Under the pieces are notes generated by a model, which was not told the origin of the DNA, did not search any database, and worked only from the letters and a program-made list of their open reading frames with translations. Below, piece after piece: positions 37,410-45,838 of a stretch of 64,000 nucleotides of DNA. The DNA lies in NCBI RefSeq assembly GCF_014646995.1, contig NZ_BMOI01000003.1:181108-245107 (forward strand). Reading direction: 5' to 3'. How positions within the stretch are numbered: the stretch's first letter is position 1; each line of letters opens with the position of its first letter. Position numbers and translations under genes: made by a program. Origin of the DNA: Curtobacterium luteum. Its GTDB lineage: Bacteria; Actinomycetota; Actinomycetes; Actinomycetales; Microbacteriaceae.

Positions 37410-37598
37410 TCAGTCGTGCTCCGGGTCCTCTTCGTGGTTGAAGTGCGAGTCGGTCTCCGAGAAGCCGGCGGCGACGCCCTCCGGGTGGTTCGGGATGGTC
37501 GAGTCGTCGCCGAGGCCGCCGGGCTTGGGCGCGCCGTCCTCGTCGTTCGTGGGGACGTCGAGGGAGCTGTCGTCCTGCGCGTTGCTGGTGTCCGACAT
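37410..37598 (-). CDS. Small acidic protein, 62 aa
   Basis: Strongly acidic, unstructured-looking protein (MSDTSNAQDDSSLDVPTNDE, then GDDSTIPNHPEG and a C-terminal SHFNHEEDPEHD). No motif is recognised; proteins of this kind are widespread in Microbacteriaceae and are often annotated only as hypothetical. The start is decided by a perfect AAGGAGGA ribosome site directly upstream, and the frame has no plausible overlapping gene. It is read with the membrane protein upstream (38201), separated by a hairpin at 37751. Confidence 0.75.
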   Translation of the reverse strand: MSDTSNAQDDSSLDVPTNDEDGAPKPGGLGDDSTIPNHPEGVAAGFSETDSHFNHEEDPEHD

Positions 37599-37750
37599 GG
37601 GTCCTCCTTGTGCTTCGGCGGCCGGTGCTCCGGTGCACCACCGCTGGTCGTGGAAGTTCATCGTGCCTGCGGCTCCTGGACGGCACTCAGGCTCGTCGGC
37701 TGGTGCGTGTGTACCGTCGCGCTGGTCGGGTGCCCGGCCGGGCACGGGTC

Positions 37751-37791
37751 AGACTGGAGGCACCGGGCGGGCTGGTGCCGTGCCTCCCGTC
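37751..37791 (-). terminator. Repeat-type hairpin downstream of the membrane-protein gene
   Basis: GACTGGAGGCACCG... pairs with ...GGTGCCGTGCCTCCCGTC with some mismatches, 42 bases after the stop at 37833. Another copy of the palindromic repeat family. Confidence 0.55.
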
Positions 37792-37832
37792 CGGTGGTGG
37801 GTCGCGAGGGACGCTCGCCGCTGCCCGACGAC

Positions 37833-38201
37833 CTACGTCCCGGTCAGGGCCTTGAGGAGCACGACGGCGACAGCCGTCGAGAGCAGGACCACACCCAGTC
37901 CTGCGAGCGGCCACCAGACGCCGCTGGAGCGGTGGTGGACGCGCACGCCGGCCGCACCCCCGGTGAGGACCGCTCCGAAACCCCCGACGAGCGTGACGCC
38001 CATGCTGGTGAACCAGCCGGCATCACTGCAGCTCGCCGAGCGGGCAGCACACGTGTTGTACGCGACGAGGTTCTCGTTGAAGACGTAGCCGGCGCACCCG
38101 ATCGCCGCGAGCAGTCCGACGACGGTGAGGACCCAGATCAGGGTGAGGTTCCACAGGGCAGCGCGCTCGCTCAGCGGTGCCCGTCGGGTGGGGGACGCCA
38201 T
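37833..38201 (-). CDS. Small membrane protein, 122 aa
   Basis: A protein with three hydrophobic segments (LTLIWVLTVVGLLAAIGCAGY, WFTSMGVTLVGGFGAVLTGG, WPLAGLGVVLLSTAVAVVLL). There is a Cys-containing loop TCAARSASCSD between the first two, probably disulphide-bonded outside the membrane. The fold is unknown. The ATG at 38201 has a GAGGAGC site. It is transcribed apart from the MFS gene ending at 38272. Confidence 0.7.
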   Translation of the reverse strand: MASPTRRAPLSERAALWNLTLIWVLTVVGLLAAIGCAGYVFNENLVAYNTCAARSASCSDAGWFTSMGVTLVGGFGAVLTGGAAGVRVHHRSSGVWWPLAGLGVVLLSTAVAVVLLKALTGT

Positions 38202-38271
38202 CGGGGCTCCTCGAGTGGTTCGTCCGGCGGGTGTCACCAGGGTGCCACGCGGCGGGCCGGACCGGGTGGCG

Positions 38272-39567
38272 TCACAGCGCTGACGTGCGCTGCCGGACCG
38301 CCGCGTCCCGGAGGTGCGAACCGGGCCGCAGCGTCAGGACCGTCCCGACGACCGCGAGGACGGCGGTGAACGCGACGATCACGACGGACGGCTGCACGAC
38401 ACCGAGCAGCGTCCCGAGGGCGACGACCGGCACCGCCAGGCCGACGTACGCGGAGGTGAAGGTGTCGGACGCGGCGACAGCCCGGTGCTCCGGTGGCGCG
38501 TTCCGCAGTGCGGAGCCGAGCGAGCGGCTGAACAGGATGCCGGCACCCGCACCGGCGATCGCGGCTCCGACCGCGAACCCGACCGTGCCGAGGACGGTCC
38601 CGGGGAACGCCCGGGTGGCCACCGCCACCAGGACGAGTCCGGTCACCACGAGCGGGAACGCCCACCGGCCTCGCCCGGCCAGCACGGTGGCGCCGATCGC
38701 TCCGGCGAGGAACGGCAGTGCTGCGACGACCCCGACCGCGGTGGCGCTCGGCTGGTGGTGACCTCCCGAGAGCAGGTGCGGTGTCAGTGCGCCGAAACAG
38801 CCGGTGACGGCGAACGCGGTGCACGCGCCGAGGCGGTCGGGCCACCGTGCGGTGCGTGGGCGGACGTCCGGTCCGGCCGCTGGCTGTTGCTCGATGTTGG
38901 TCGCTTGTGGCCCGTCGTTGGTCGCTTGTGGCCCGTCGTTGGTCGCTTGCGGCGCGACCGGACGGGAGGCGCGGTGTGCGAGCAGGGCAGCGCTCGTCAT
39001 CAGGACGGTTGCGATCGCGACGTACAGTCCCCACCGCGGGAGCGCACCGGTCCCGACCACCAGGCCCGCGGCGGCGGGCCCGAGCGACAAGCCGGTCATC
39101 GCGAGCCCCGGCGTCACGGCGTCCCAGAACCGGACGTTCCGTCCACCGGCGCGGGCGCGGTCGGTGACGAAGGTCACCGCGCTCGCGGCGGCGATCCCCA
39201 CACCGAGGCCGCTCAGCAGACGACCCAGGGCGAAGGCGACCAGCCCGGGGACGACGGCGAGCACCACCGCCGCCGCGGCACCGAGCAGTGCTGCGGTGAC
39301 GATGCGGTCCCGGACCGCCCAGTGCGCGCAGCGCCGCGTCCGCACGATCGACAGCCCGGCGACGGCCCCGAGCGCGAAGACCGCGAACAGCACGGTGGTG
39401 CCGGTCTCGTCGATGCCGAAGGTCCGTGCGTAGGCCGGGTACAGCGGTGTGGGCACGGTCGCCAGCGCCATCGTGCCGACCGTGACGACCGCGGCGGGGA
39501 CGGGCGACGACCCGCGGACGGGACGCCCCGTGGCCGGTCGGACCCCCCGTTCCTCGGTCGCCGTCAC
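38272..39567 (-). CDS. MFS transporter with an expanded central loop
   Basis: A 431-residue 12-helix transporter. Helix 1-3 region has ALATVPTPLYPAYARTFGID; helix 4/5 has GRLLSGLGVGIAAASAVTFV. The central cytosolic loop (about residues 200-240) is expanded by two perfect 21-base repeats and a third partial one encoding QATNDGP, next to DNA matching half of the GGACGGGAGGCGCGGTG repeat (38960-38976). The GTG start overlaps the cysteine-hydrolase stop by 4 bases, so it is the last gene of the 41695-38272 operon. A transport role linked to nucleobase breakdown products is likely (inference). Confidence 0.88.
   Translation of the reverse strand: MTATEERGVRPATGRPVRGSSPVPAAVVTVGTMALATVPTPLYPAYARTFGIDETGTTVLFAVFALGAVAGLSIVRTRRCAHWAVRDRIVTAALLGAAAAVVLAVVPGLVAFALGRLLSGLGVGIAAASAVTFVTDRARAGGRNVRFWDAVTPGLAMTGLSLGPAAAGLVVGTGALPRWGLYVAIATVLMTSAALLAHRASRPVAPQATNDGPQATNDGPQATNIEQQPAAGPDVRPRTARWPDRLGACTAFAVTGCFGALTPHLLSGGHHQPSATAVGVVAALPFLAGAIGATVLAGRGRWAFPLVVTGLVLVAVATRAFPGTVLGTVGFAVGAAIAGAGAGILFSRSLGSALRNAPPEHRAVAASDTFTSAYVGLAVPVVALGTLLGVVQPSVVIVAFTAVLAVVGTVLTLRPGSHLRDAAVRQRTSAL
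38899..38962 (-). repeat. In-frame tandem repeat, 21-bp unit, 2.6 copies
   Basis: The unit begins GTTGGTCGCTTG and repeats in register inside the MFS coding region, adding QATNDGP copies to the protein. The reading frame is preserved because 21 is a multiple of three. Confidence 0.85.
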
Positions 39568-40280
39568 GCGGTCAGGTGCCCCGGGCTGCGCACCGCGGCG
39601 GACGCCCACGCGGCGAGCAGCTCGGCCGATGCGGTCACCACGCCGAGGTGCAGCGACACCATCGACAGCGCAGCACGCTCGAGGCCCTCGTCGGTGCCGC
39701 GCACCAGGTCGGACGGCACGGACACCCGGTACCCCAGGTTGGAGGCGTCGAAGGCGCTGTTGAGCACGCAGCAGTCGGCCATGATGCCGTCGAGCACCAC
39801 CGCACGGACGCCCATCTGCCGGAGCAGGAAGTCGAGGTCGGTCGGGTAGAACGCGGAGAGCCGCTTCTTCCCGGTGACGATCTCGTCCTGCGGTTCGACC
39901 TCGGTCACGAAGCGGGTCCACCGGCTGCCGGCGAGCGCGTGCTCCGCGGCGCCCGGGATGGGTCCGACGTGCTGCGGGAACGTCGTCCGCCACGCGCTGT
40001 CGGACGTGCCCCGGACGTCGTCGATGCCGGAGGCGCGGAGCTCGGACCGGACGTGCACGACCGGGATCCCCAGCGCGCGGGCCGCACGGTGGAAGTCGTC
40101 GATCGGACCGACGATCTCGCGCCCGCGCGGAGCCGGGCACGGGCAGGCCGGGTCCTCGGACAGGTGTCCCTCGTGCATGTCGATCGACACGATCGCGGTG
40201 TGGGTCGGGTCGAACCAGTCGCGGAGCGACCCCTGCGGGTCGGCCGTGCGCTCGGTGCCGTGGACGGTGATCGTGGTCAT
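39564..40280 (-). CDS. Cysteine hydrolase, isochorismatase-like family
   Basis: A 238-residue hydrolase. The catalytic triad is visible: Asp in AIVSIDMHEGHL, Lys in IVTGKKRLSAFYPTDL and Cys in IMADCCVLNSAFDASNLG; the cis-peptide region precedes the Cys. The family includes isochorismatases, nicotinamidases, ureidoacrylate and N-carbamoyl hydrolases. Placement between a nucleobase permease and an exporter suggests an amidohydrolase of purine or pyrimidine catabolism (inference). The ATG overlaps the permease stop by 4 bases (ATGA), and the gene stop overlaps the MFS start by 4, so the operon is tightly coupled. Confidence 0.92.
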   Translation of the reverse strand: MTTITVHGTERTADPQGSLRDWFDPTHTAIVSIDMHEGHLSEDPACPCPAPRGREIVGPIDDFHRAARALGIPVVHVRSELRASGIDDVRGTSDSAWRTTFPQHVGPIPGAAEHALAGSRWTRFVTEVEPQDEIVTGKKRLSAFYPTDLDFLLRQMGVRAVVLDGIMADCCVLNSAFDASNLGYRVSVPSDLVRGTDEGLERAALSMVSLHLGVVTASAELLAAWASAAVRSPGHLTA

Positions 40281-41695
40281 GCGGAGGGGTTCCCTTCGGT
40301 GTGGGGGACGAGCGGGGCGACGACGCGGCGCGGCTGGCCCCGACGGGCGAGGAGTGGTCGGAGGCCGTGGTTGACCGCCCCGTGCAGGCCGAGCAGCAGG
40401 AACATGCCTATCATCATCGGGCTCGTCACGACGGTCGCGACCGACGACGGGAGCGCCGATGAGATCGCGGTCGGGATGAACTGCGCGCCGAGGGCGACGA
40501 TGAACGCGGTGGCGCCGACGGCGAGGTTCAGGTCGTCCCAGCGCACCGCGGCGAGCATCTGGATCCCGCTCACCGCGATGACCCCGAACAGGATCGTCGT
40601 GGCGGCGGACAGGACCGGTCCGGAGATCCCCGCGAGGAACAGGCTCACCGGGGGGAAGAAGGCCAGGGCGACGGCGATCCCGCCGGCGGTCATCGTGACG
40701 AAGCGGCTGCCGATGCCGGAGACCCGGACGATGCCCGCGTTCTCCGGGTAGGACGTCGTGCCGATGCCGCCGAAGAGCGCTCCGAGCACTGTGCCGGCGA
40801 ACTCGGCGAACAGGCCGCGGTTCACCCGGGCGGTGTCGACGGTCTCGCCGCCCCAGCTGGCGATCATCGTGTACATGCCCATGGACTCCGTGCCGGCCTG
40901 GAGGAACGCGACGAGCATGAGGACCACGACCGGCAGCGAGACGCCGAAGCCGTACGGCAGCAGGTGGGGCGCGCCGAGCAGGGGAGCCGCGGTGAGGTCG
41001 GGGAACGACCACTGGCCGACCAGGAGTGCCACCACGCTGCCGCCGACGATCCCCCAGAAGACCGCCCCACGCTTGAGGATCCCGGTGCCGAGGACCAGGC
41101 AGAGCAGGACGATGAGCCCGGTGGCGATGGTCACGACGAGCGCGAGCAGGCCGTAGGACGGCGACCCGGCCGTGCCGAACCATCCGCCGGCCCCGATGGA
41201 CGCGAGCTGTGCTCCGATGATGACGAAGAGCGTGCCGAGGACGATCGGCGAGGACACGAACGCACTGACGCGTCCGAAGAGCCCGAAGCGCTTGAGCGGG
41301 ATCGTCAGGAGCATGAAGACCAGACCGGCGACCGCCATCGAGCCGAAGGCCGTCCCGAGACCGTAGGTGGCGCCCGACGAGATGATCGCGACCATGAAGG
41401 CGGCGGTCGGGCCCTGCACGATCGGGAGCTTCAACACGCGGCTCGACTGGAGGATCGTCACGACGCCCGTGAGCAGGAAGCACGCCTGGATCATCAGCGC
41501 GACCTCGTCGGAGGACAGCTTCAGTGCGCTGCCGATGACGTTCGGGAAGACCCAGATGCCGGTGAGCGCCAACAGGTGCTGGACCGCGAAGAGGGCCGTG
41601 CGGCCGGCTGGGAGACGCTCGCCGAACCCCACCGAGAGAACGGAGGGCGCGGGTGCGTCGGCGGGCGGAGCAGGCGGGGCAGCGTGCGTGGTCAT
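40277..41695 (-). CDS. NCS2-family nucleobase:cation symporter
   Basis: A 472-residue permease with about 13-14 helices, the usual size. Family features are FAVQHLLALTGIWVFPNVIG in helix 1, QGPTAAFMVAIIS in the helix-3 region, QAGTESMGMYTMIASWGGE (TM8 substrate region) and SYPENAGIVRVSGIGSRFVT (TM10 motif). Xanthine/urate or uracil are plausible substrates; the sequence does not separate them. The ATG at 41695 has AGAGGA upstream. It is divergent from the XRE-cupin regulator, with palindromes between them. Confidence 0.93.
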   Translation of the reverse strand: MTTHAAPPAPPADAPAPSVLSVGFGERLPAGRTALFAVQHLLALTGIWVFPNVIGSALKLSSDEVALMIQACFLLTGVVTILQSSRVLKLPIVQGPTAAFMVAIISSGATYGLGTAFGSMAVAGLVFMLLTIPLKRFGLFGRVSAFVSSPIVLGTLFVIIGAQLASIGAGGWFGTAGSPSYGLLALVVTIATGLIVLLCLVLGTGILKRGAVFWGIVGGSVVALLVGQWSFPDLTAAPLLGAPHLLPYGFGVSLPVVVLMLVAFLQAGTESMGMYTMIASWGGETVDTARVNRGLFAEFAGTVLGALFGGIGTTSYPENAGIVRVSGIGSRFVTMTAGGIAVALAFFPPVSLFLAGISGPVLSAATTILFGVIAVSGIQMLAAVRWDDLNLAVGATAFIVALGAQFIPTAISSALPSSVATVVTSPMMIGMFLLLGLHGAVNHGLRPLLARRGQPRRVVAPLVPHTEGNPSA

Positions 41696-41741
41696 CAGGA
41701 GTCCTCTGCGTGTCGGGGTCGAGCAGGACGTTTCACTCTGA

Positions 41742-41782
41742 TGCGAAAAGTTACATTCGCATTGTTGCAGCCGTGTTTCCTT
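41742..41782. promoter_or_regulatory. Operator-like dyads between the permease and the XRE-cupin regulator
   Basis: TGCGAA-N8-TTCGCA (41742-41761) is a dyad in an AT-rich patch, and a second partial dyad TGTT...AACA follows (about 41773-41790). The patch is much less GC-rich than its surroundings and probably holds the divergent promoters and the regulator site. Confidence 0.55.
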
Positions 41783-41839
41783 GTGTGAACACTGGCGCAC
41801 CGGTTCCCGCGGGCGTGGAACGCCGACGAAGATGGACGC

Positions 41840-42496
41840 ATGCAGGCATCGACACCGACGAGTCCGGACGCGTCCGCGAGCAGTGACGATGCTGTCGCTC
41901 CGGCATCGACGTCGTGGACGCCGTCGACTCCGACCGGGGAGGACCTCGACGCCGTCGTCGCCGGCATCGGGGAGCGGATCCGGGCCCTGCGCCTGAAGAA
42001 CGAGCTCACACTCCAGGACCTCGCCGAACGCACGTCGCTGTCCCTGTCGATGCTGAGCACCGTCGAGCGGGGTCGGACCACCGCGTCACTCGGGACCCTG
42101 CACGCCATCGCACGAGCGCTCGGGGTCCAGATCACGACACTCTTCGCACAGAGCGGGGCGGATGACTCGCCGATCGTCGAGTTCCGCGACCAGATCCGCG
42201 ACGTCACCGACGGAGGCCTGAACCGACGGACCGCCGCCTACCGTGCGGACCTCGGGATCGAGGTCTACGTCGACGACTTCGATCCGCACACCTCCCACGC
42301 CCGAACGCCGTCCCAGCACCCGGGTGACGAGATCGGGGTCGTGCTCGAGGGAGAGCTCGAACTGCAGCTCGGGGGCGAGATCTTCTCGGCCGCAGCGGGC
42401 GACGTCGCACAGTTCAGTGCTCGGCGGGCGCACCTCGTGAGCAACGTGTCCGACCGGCCGGCGCGGGCGGTGTGGATCAACCTGCGCCGGCTCTGA
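41840..42496 (+). CDS. XRE-family regulator with C-terminal cupin domain
   Basis: A 218-residue regulator. The helix-turn-helix region reads RIRALRLKNELTLQDLAERT then SMLSTVERGRTTASLGTLHA. The cupin_2 sensor has HPGDEIGVVLEGELELQLGG and AAAGDVAQFSARRAHLVSN with the conserved Gly/His positions. Such HTH-cupin proteins usually control the neighbouring uptake or catabolic operon, here the divergent nucleobase permease/hydrolase/MFS unit. The N-terminal 40 residues are Ser/Thr/Asp-rich and disordered. The ATG at 41840 is preceded by GAAGATGG. Confidence 0.9.
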   Translation: MQASTPTSPDASASSDDAVAPASTSWTPSTPTGEDLDAVVAGIGERIRALRLKNELTLQDLAERTSLSLSMLSTVERGRTTASLGTLHAIARALGVQITTLFAQSGADDSPIVEFRDQIRDVTDGGLNRRTAAYRADLGIEVYVDDFDPHTSHARTPSQHPGDEIGVVLEGELELQLGGEIFSAAAGDVAQFSARRAHLVSNVSDRPARAVWINLRRL

Positions 42497-42552
42497 CGCG
42501 CCGCGGGCCGCCTGCCGACCACTGTCGGGTGACGCGCTGCCCTGAGGGGCGG

Positions 42553-42720
42553 ATGGTCGACGTCCGCAACGCGATCGTGCACTGGCTCGAGGGCACCGAC
42601 CGCCGCAGTCGTCGACGACGCGGCCTCGGGAAGCCGACGCCCGTCGAGTACGAACCGACCAGCAACCCACAGGTCGCACTCACGGCCGGGACGAACGAAT
42701 CAACCGAACCGACGGCGGTC
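42553..42720 (+). mobile_element. Remnant of the 3' end of an IS3-family transposase
   Basis: The frame VRNAIVHWLEGTDRRSRRRRG then GLGKPTPVEYEPTSNPQVAL matches the C-terminal end of IS3-type OrfB proteins (the IARWIEG..NRRRRHSALG..SPVEYE type). The last about 55 bases strongly resemble the IS end at 63926-64000. The stop has been lost and the upstream part is absent, so only a degraded end remains. It fills the gap between the XRE-cupin and FucU genes. Confidence 0.6.
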
Positions 42721-42733
42721 CCCAGCGCCTGCA

Positions 42734-42779
42734 TCTCGATGGTGCCTGTTCATGCGTCTCGATGGTGCCTGTTCATGCG
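42734..42779. repeat. Tandem duplication of a 23-bp unit at the FucU stop codon
   Basis: The unit TCTCGATGGTGCCTGTTCAT plus GCG occurs twice in a row (42734-42756 and 42757-42779). The second copy overlaps the last codons and stop of the mutarotase gene; the first is just outside. Confidence 0.85.
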
Positions 42780-43219
42780 TCGATGACCCCTTTGCGGAGG
42801 AGGAAACAGCCGTAGGGGCCGGGGTCGGATGTCCGGATGACGGCGTACGCTCCGCGCGCGGCTTCGTAGAAGTCGAACCGTGCGAGCGCTTCCATGGTCA
42901 CCGACCCGCCGGCAGCCTCGTCAGCGACCCGTTGCATCACGTGGTGCGCGTCGACGAGCCGATCCGGTGCCCCGACGACCTGCATACGCCGGATCGGCGC
43001 ATCGACGAACGTGTCCAGTGGGAGCAGGGAGAGGATGGCGGTCGTCGCACGCTCGATACCGCATCCCGCGATGTGGACGACGCTGCCGTGGACGGTGTGT
43101 GCGGCGATGGACGCTGCTGGGTGGTTGACGTCGCAGACCAGCACCTCGTCGCCGTGGCCCATCGCCATCAGGACGCTCAGCACCTCGGCGTTCAGGACCG
43201 GGTCGATGCCCTTCAGCAT
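42773..43219 (-). CDS. fucU: FucU/RbsD-family sugar mutarotase
   Basis: Interconverts sugar anomers (fucose or ribose type) to help channel a transported sugar to its kinase or isomerase. The 148 residues begin MLKGIDPVLNAEVLSVLMAM then GHGDEVLV, containing His22 and Asp24 at the active site, and end YGCFLLRKGVIDA, the family C-terminus. N-terminus and length favour FucU over RbsD. It lies 3 bases downstream of the permease stop as the last gene of the sugar operon read from 49243. Confidence 0.92.
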   Translation of the reverse strand: MLKGIDPVLNAEVLSVLMAMGHGDEVLVCDVNHPAASIAAHTVHGSVVHIAGCGIERATTAILSLLPLDTFVDAPIRRMQVVGAPDRLVDAHHVMQRVADEAAGGSVTMEALARFDFYEAARGAYAVIRTSDPGPYGCFLLRKGVIDA

Positions 43220-43222
43220 CGG

Positions 43223-44272
43223 TCACTCCTTCGCAGCGGCACGGTTGTTGAGCTGGTCGAAGGCCACCGCGACGAGGATGAGCGCGCCGATCGCGATCTG
43301 CAGGGAGAACGCGTTCACGGCGAGGAGGTTGCCGCCGTTGTTGAGCACGCCGATGAGCAGCGCCCCGCAGGCAGCACCGATCGCGCTCCCGCGAGCCCCG
43401 GACAAGCTGGCACCGCCGATGACGCACGCAGCGATCGCCTGCAGCTCGAAACCCGTGCCAGCCGTCGGCACACCGGCACCGAGACGTGAGGTGAGCAGGA
43501 TGCCACCGACGGCGGACAGCAGGCCGGCGATGACGTAGACGGAGACCGTCACGAGTTTGACGGGAACGCCGGCGAGACGTGCAGCTTCCGCGTTCGACCC
43601 GACGGCGTAGACGTAGCGCCCGAACACCGTCCGCCTGAGCACGAACGCGGCGGCCGCGGCGACCAGGGCGAAGAGGATGAGCAGGTTGGGGACGCCGAAC
43701 ACCGTGCCGTTGGCGAGCTGTTGGAACCCGTCGGGCAGCCCCTGGACGGTGTTGGCGTTGGTGATGACGAGGACGATGCCGCGGGCGATGCCGAGCATGC
43801 CGAGGGTCGCGATGAACGGTGGCAGCTTGAAGCGCGTGACGACGAACCCGGTGAAGAGGCCGAGGGCGGCGCCGATGAGGAGTCCGAGCGCGATCGCGGG
43901 GACGACCGGGACGCCGTCGACGATCAGCTGTGCGGTGACCGCGCCGGACAGGCCGAGGATCGATCCCGTCGACAGGTCGATCCCGCCGGTGAGGATCACG
44001 AGGAGCTGCCCGATCGCGATGATGCCGTAGATCGAGACCTGTCGCGCGAGGTTCGCCAGGTTGTTCGCGGTGAGGAAGTCGTCGCTGAGCAGGGTCAGCG
44101 CGCCGAAGACGACGAGCAGGACGACGAGGACGCCGCTCTCGCGGCCGGCGATGCTCCCGAGCGTGGCGACCCTCGGCTTCGGGCTGATCCTCGCGGTGAA
44201 GGGGGTGCCACTGTCCCGGACCGTGCGGATGGTGGTCGTCTCGATGGCTTCGCGCCAGAGGAGTTTCGGCAT
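43223..44272 (-). CDS. Sugar ABC transporter permease (RbsC type)
   Basis: A 349-residue permease with ten or so helices. It has LLVVFGALTLLSDDFLTANN, QLLVILTGGIDLSTGSILGL, the conserved LPPFIATLGMLGIARGIVL, RYVYAVGSNAEAARLAGVPV, and the cytosolic GTGFELQAIAACVIGGASLS loop that contacts the ATPase. These are diagnostic of the CUT2 (ribose/xylose/galactofuranose) permeases. A basic 40-residue N-terminal extension is cytosolic. The ATG at 44272 has AGGGAGAAG upstream. It works with the ATPase and binding protein upstream. Confidence 0.94.
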   Translation of the reverse strand: MPKLLWREAIETTTIRTVRDSGTPFTARISPKPRVATLGSIAGRESGVLVVLLVVFGALTLLSDDFLTANNLANLARQVSIYGIIAIGQLLVILTGGIDLSTGSILGLSGAVTAQLIVDGVPVVPAIALGLLIGAALGLFTGFVVTRFKLPPFIATLGMLGIARGIVLVITNANTVQGLPDGFQQLANGTVFGVPNLLILFALVAAAAAFVLRRTVFGRYVYAVGSNAEAARLAGVPVKLVTVSVYVIAGLLSAVGGILLTSRLGAGVPTAGTGFELQAIAACVIGGASLSGARGSAIGAACGALLIGVLNNGGNLLAVNAFSLQIAIGALILVAVAFDQLNNRAAAKE

Positions 44273-44282
44273 GGGCTTCTCC

Positions 44283-45838
44283 CTAGGTGTTCTGTCCGAC
44301 GGCGTTGTCGGATCGGTCGTTGCGGGGGGACGGCGTGACACCGCTGGCGAGCTGGAGGACGTCTTCCTCGGATGCCCCGCGGGGCAGTTCACCGGCGATG
44401 GCGTCCTCGCGGAGCACGACGACGCGGTCGGCGAGACCGAGGAGCTCGGGGAGGTAGGAGGAGACGACCACGACTGCGAGACCCTGCCGGGCGAGGCCGT
44501 TGATGACGTCGTACAGCTCACCCTTCGCGCCGATGTCGATGCCCTTCGTGGGTTCGTCGAACATGATCACCTTGGGTTTGGTGAGCAACCACCGGGCGAG
44601 GAGGACTTTCTGCTGGTTACCGCCGGAGAGGGAGGACACGGGCTGGTCGTACGAGCCGGCTCGGATCCGGAGGCTGTCGAGGAGTGCATCAGCCTCGCTG
44701 ATCTGTGACCTCCGGGGCAGGAGCCCCTTCCGCGAACCGGTCCGGAGGCTCGCGATCGTCACGTTCTCCCTGATCGAGAGTTCGGGGAGGAGTCCGAGGA
44801 CCTTCCGGTCCTCGGTGAGGAGCGCAACACCGGCGTCCATCATGGTCCGGGGCCGTCCGGCCGGACGACCCGCCCGTCGACCCGGATCTCGCCCGCCGTG
44901 ATCGGGTCCGACCCGAAGATGTTCAGGAGCAGCTCGCTGCGCCCCGAGCCGAGGAGGCCGCCGATGCCGAGGATCTCGCCACCCCGGGCGACGAGATCGA
45001 TCGGTGGGCTGTCCGGCGTTCGCCGGAGACCGGTGACGGTGAGGCGCTCGGAGCGTTCCTCGCGCTCCTCGTCCGGGTAGAGCGCAGTCACGTCCCTGCC
45101 GACCATCGCGGTGATGAGGGTGTCCTCGGTGTAGTCGGAGAGGGGCCCACTCTGCGAGAGTTCCCCGTCGCGGAGCACGGTGACCCAGTCTCCGATGGCG
45201 AACATCTCCTCGAGTCGGTGCGTGATGTAGAGGATCGCGACGCCTGCTGCTCTGAACCGTCGGATCTGCTCGAGGAGCCGATCCGATTCCGCTTCGGTCA
45301 ACGCTGTCGTGGGCTCGTCGAAGACGATGACCTTGACTCGATCGGCGGTCGCGACCTTGGCGACCTCGACCAGCTGTTTCGTCGCCGCGGGCAGGTGCTC
45401 CACCGTCGCCGAAGGATCGACTTCGACGAGGCCGAGGTCGTCGAGCGCGACTCGGCACCGGTCGCGGAGCTCGCCGGCACGGACGAGTCCTGACCTGGAG
45501 GGGAGTCTGCCCATGAACACGTTCTCGGCGACCGAGAGGTGCGGCAACAGACTGAGCTCCTGGTACACGGCCTGCACCCCCGCGGCCCGCAGCACCGACG
45601 GTGTCGCGGTGGTCACGGGTTCGGAGTCGATCTCGAGTCGTCCCGAGTCACGGTGCAGCGCGCCCGTGAGGATCTTGATCAAGGTGGACTTCCCGGCGCC
45701 GTTCTCACCTGCCAGGCAGTGCACCTGGCCGGCGACGAGCTTCAGGGACACCCCGCTGAGGGCCTGGACCGTGCCGAACGCCTTGGAGACGTCGATGAGT
45801 TCCAGGACTGCGGCCCCGTCGGGCTCGACGATCGTCAC
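44283..45838 (-). pseudogene. Sugar ABC transporter ATPase (RbsA type), frameshifted
   Basis: A CUT2 double-ATPase gene split by a single-base deletion. From the GTG at 45838 the first frame encodes the first ATPase domain (Walker A GENGAGKST, Walker B VIVFDEPTTALTE) and the start of the second domain, ending at DGRVVRPDGPGP. A second frame continues GVALLTEDRKVLGLLPELSI and SSLSGGNQQKVLLARWLLTK to the stop at 44283. Adding one C to the CCCC run (44849-44852, plus-strand GGGG) restores one 518-residue protein. Uneroded sequence on both sides suggests a very recent mutation or a sequencing slip. The start overlaps the binding-protein stop by 4 bases. Confidence 0.9.

Noticed and set aside
37753..37791. 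Repeat hairpin as an attachment or origin site
   Set aside because: It is one of many copies of the terminator-like repeat and has no neighbouring integrase or replication gene.
44840..44860. Programmed frameshifting in the RbsA-type gene
   Set aside because: No slippery heptamer or downstream stem of the known types is visible, and RbsA genes are not known to use it; mutation or sequencing error is simpler.
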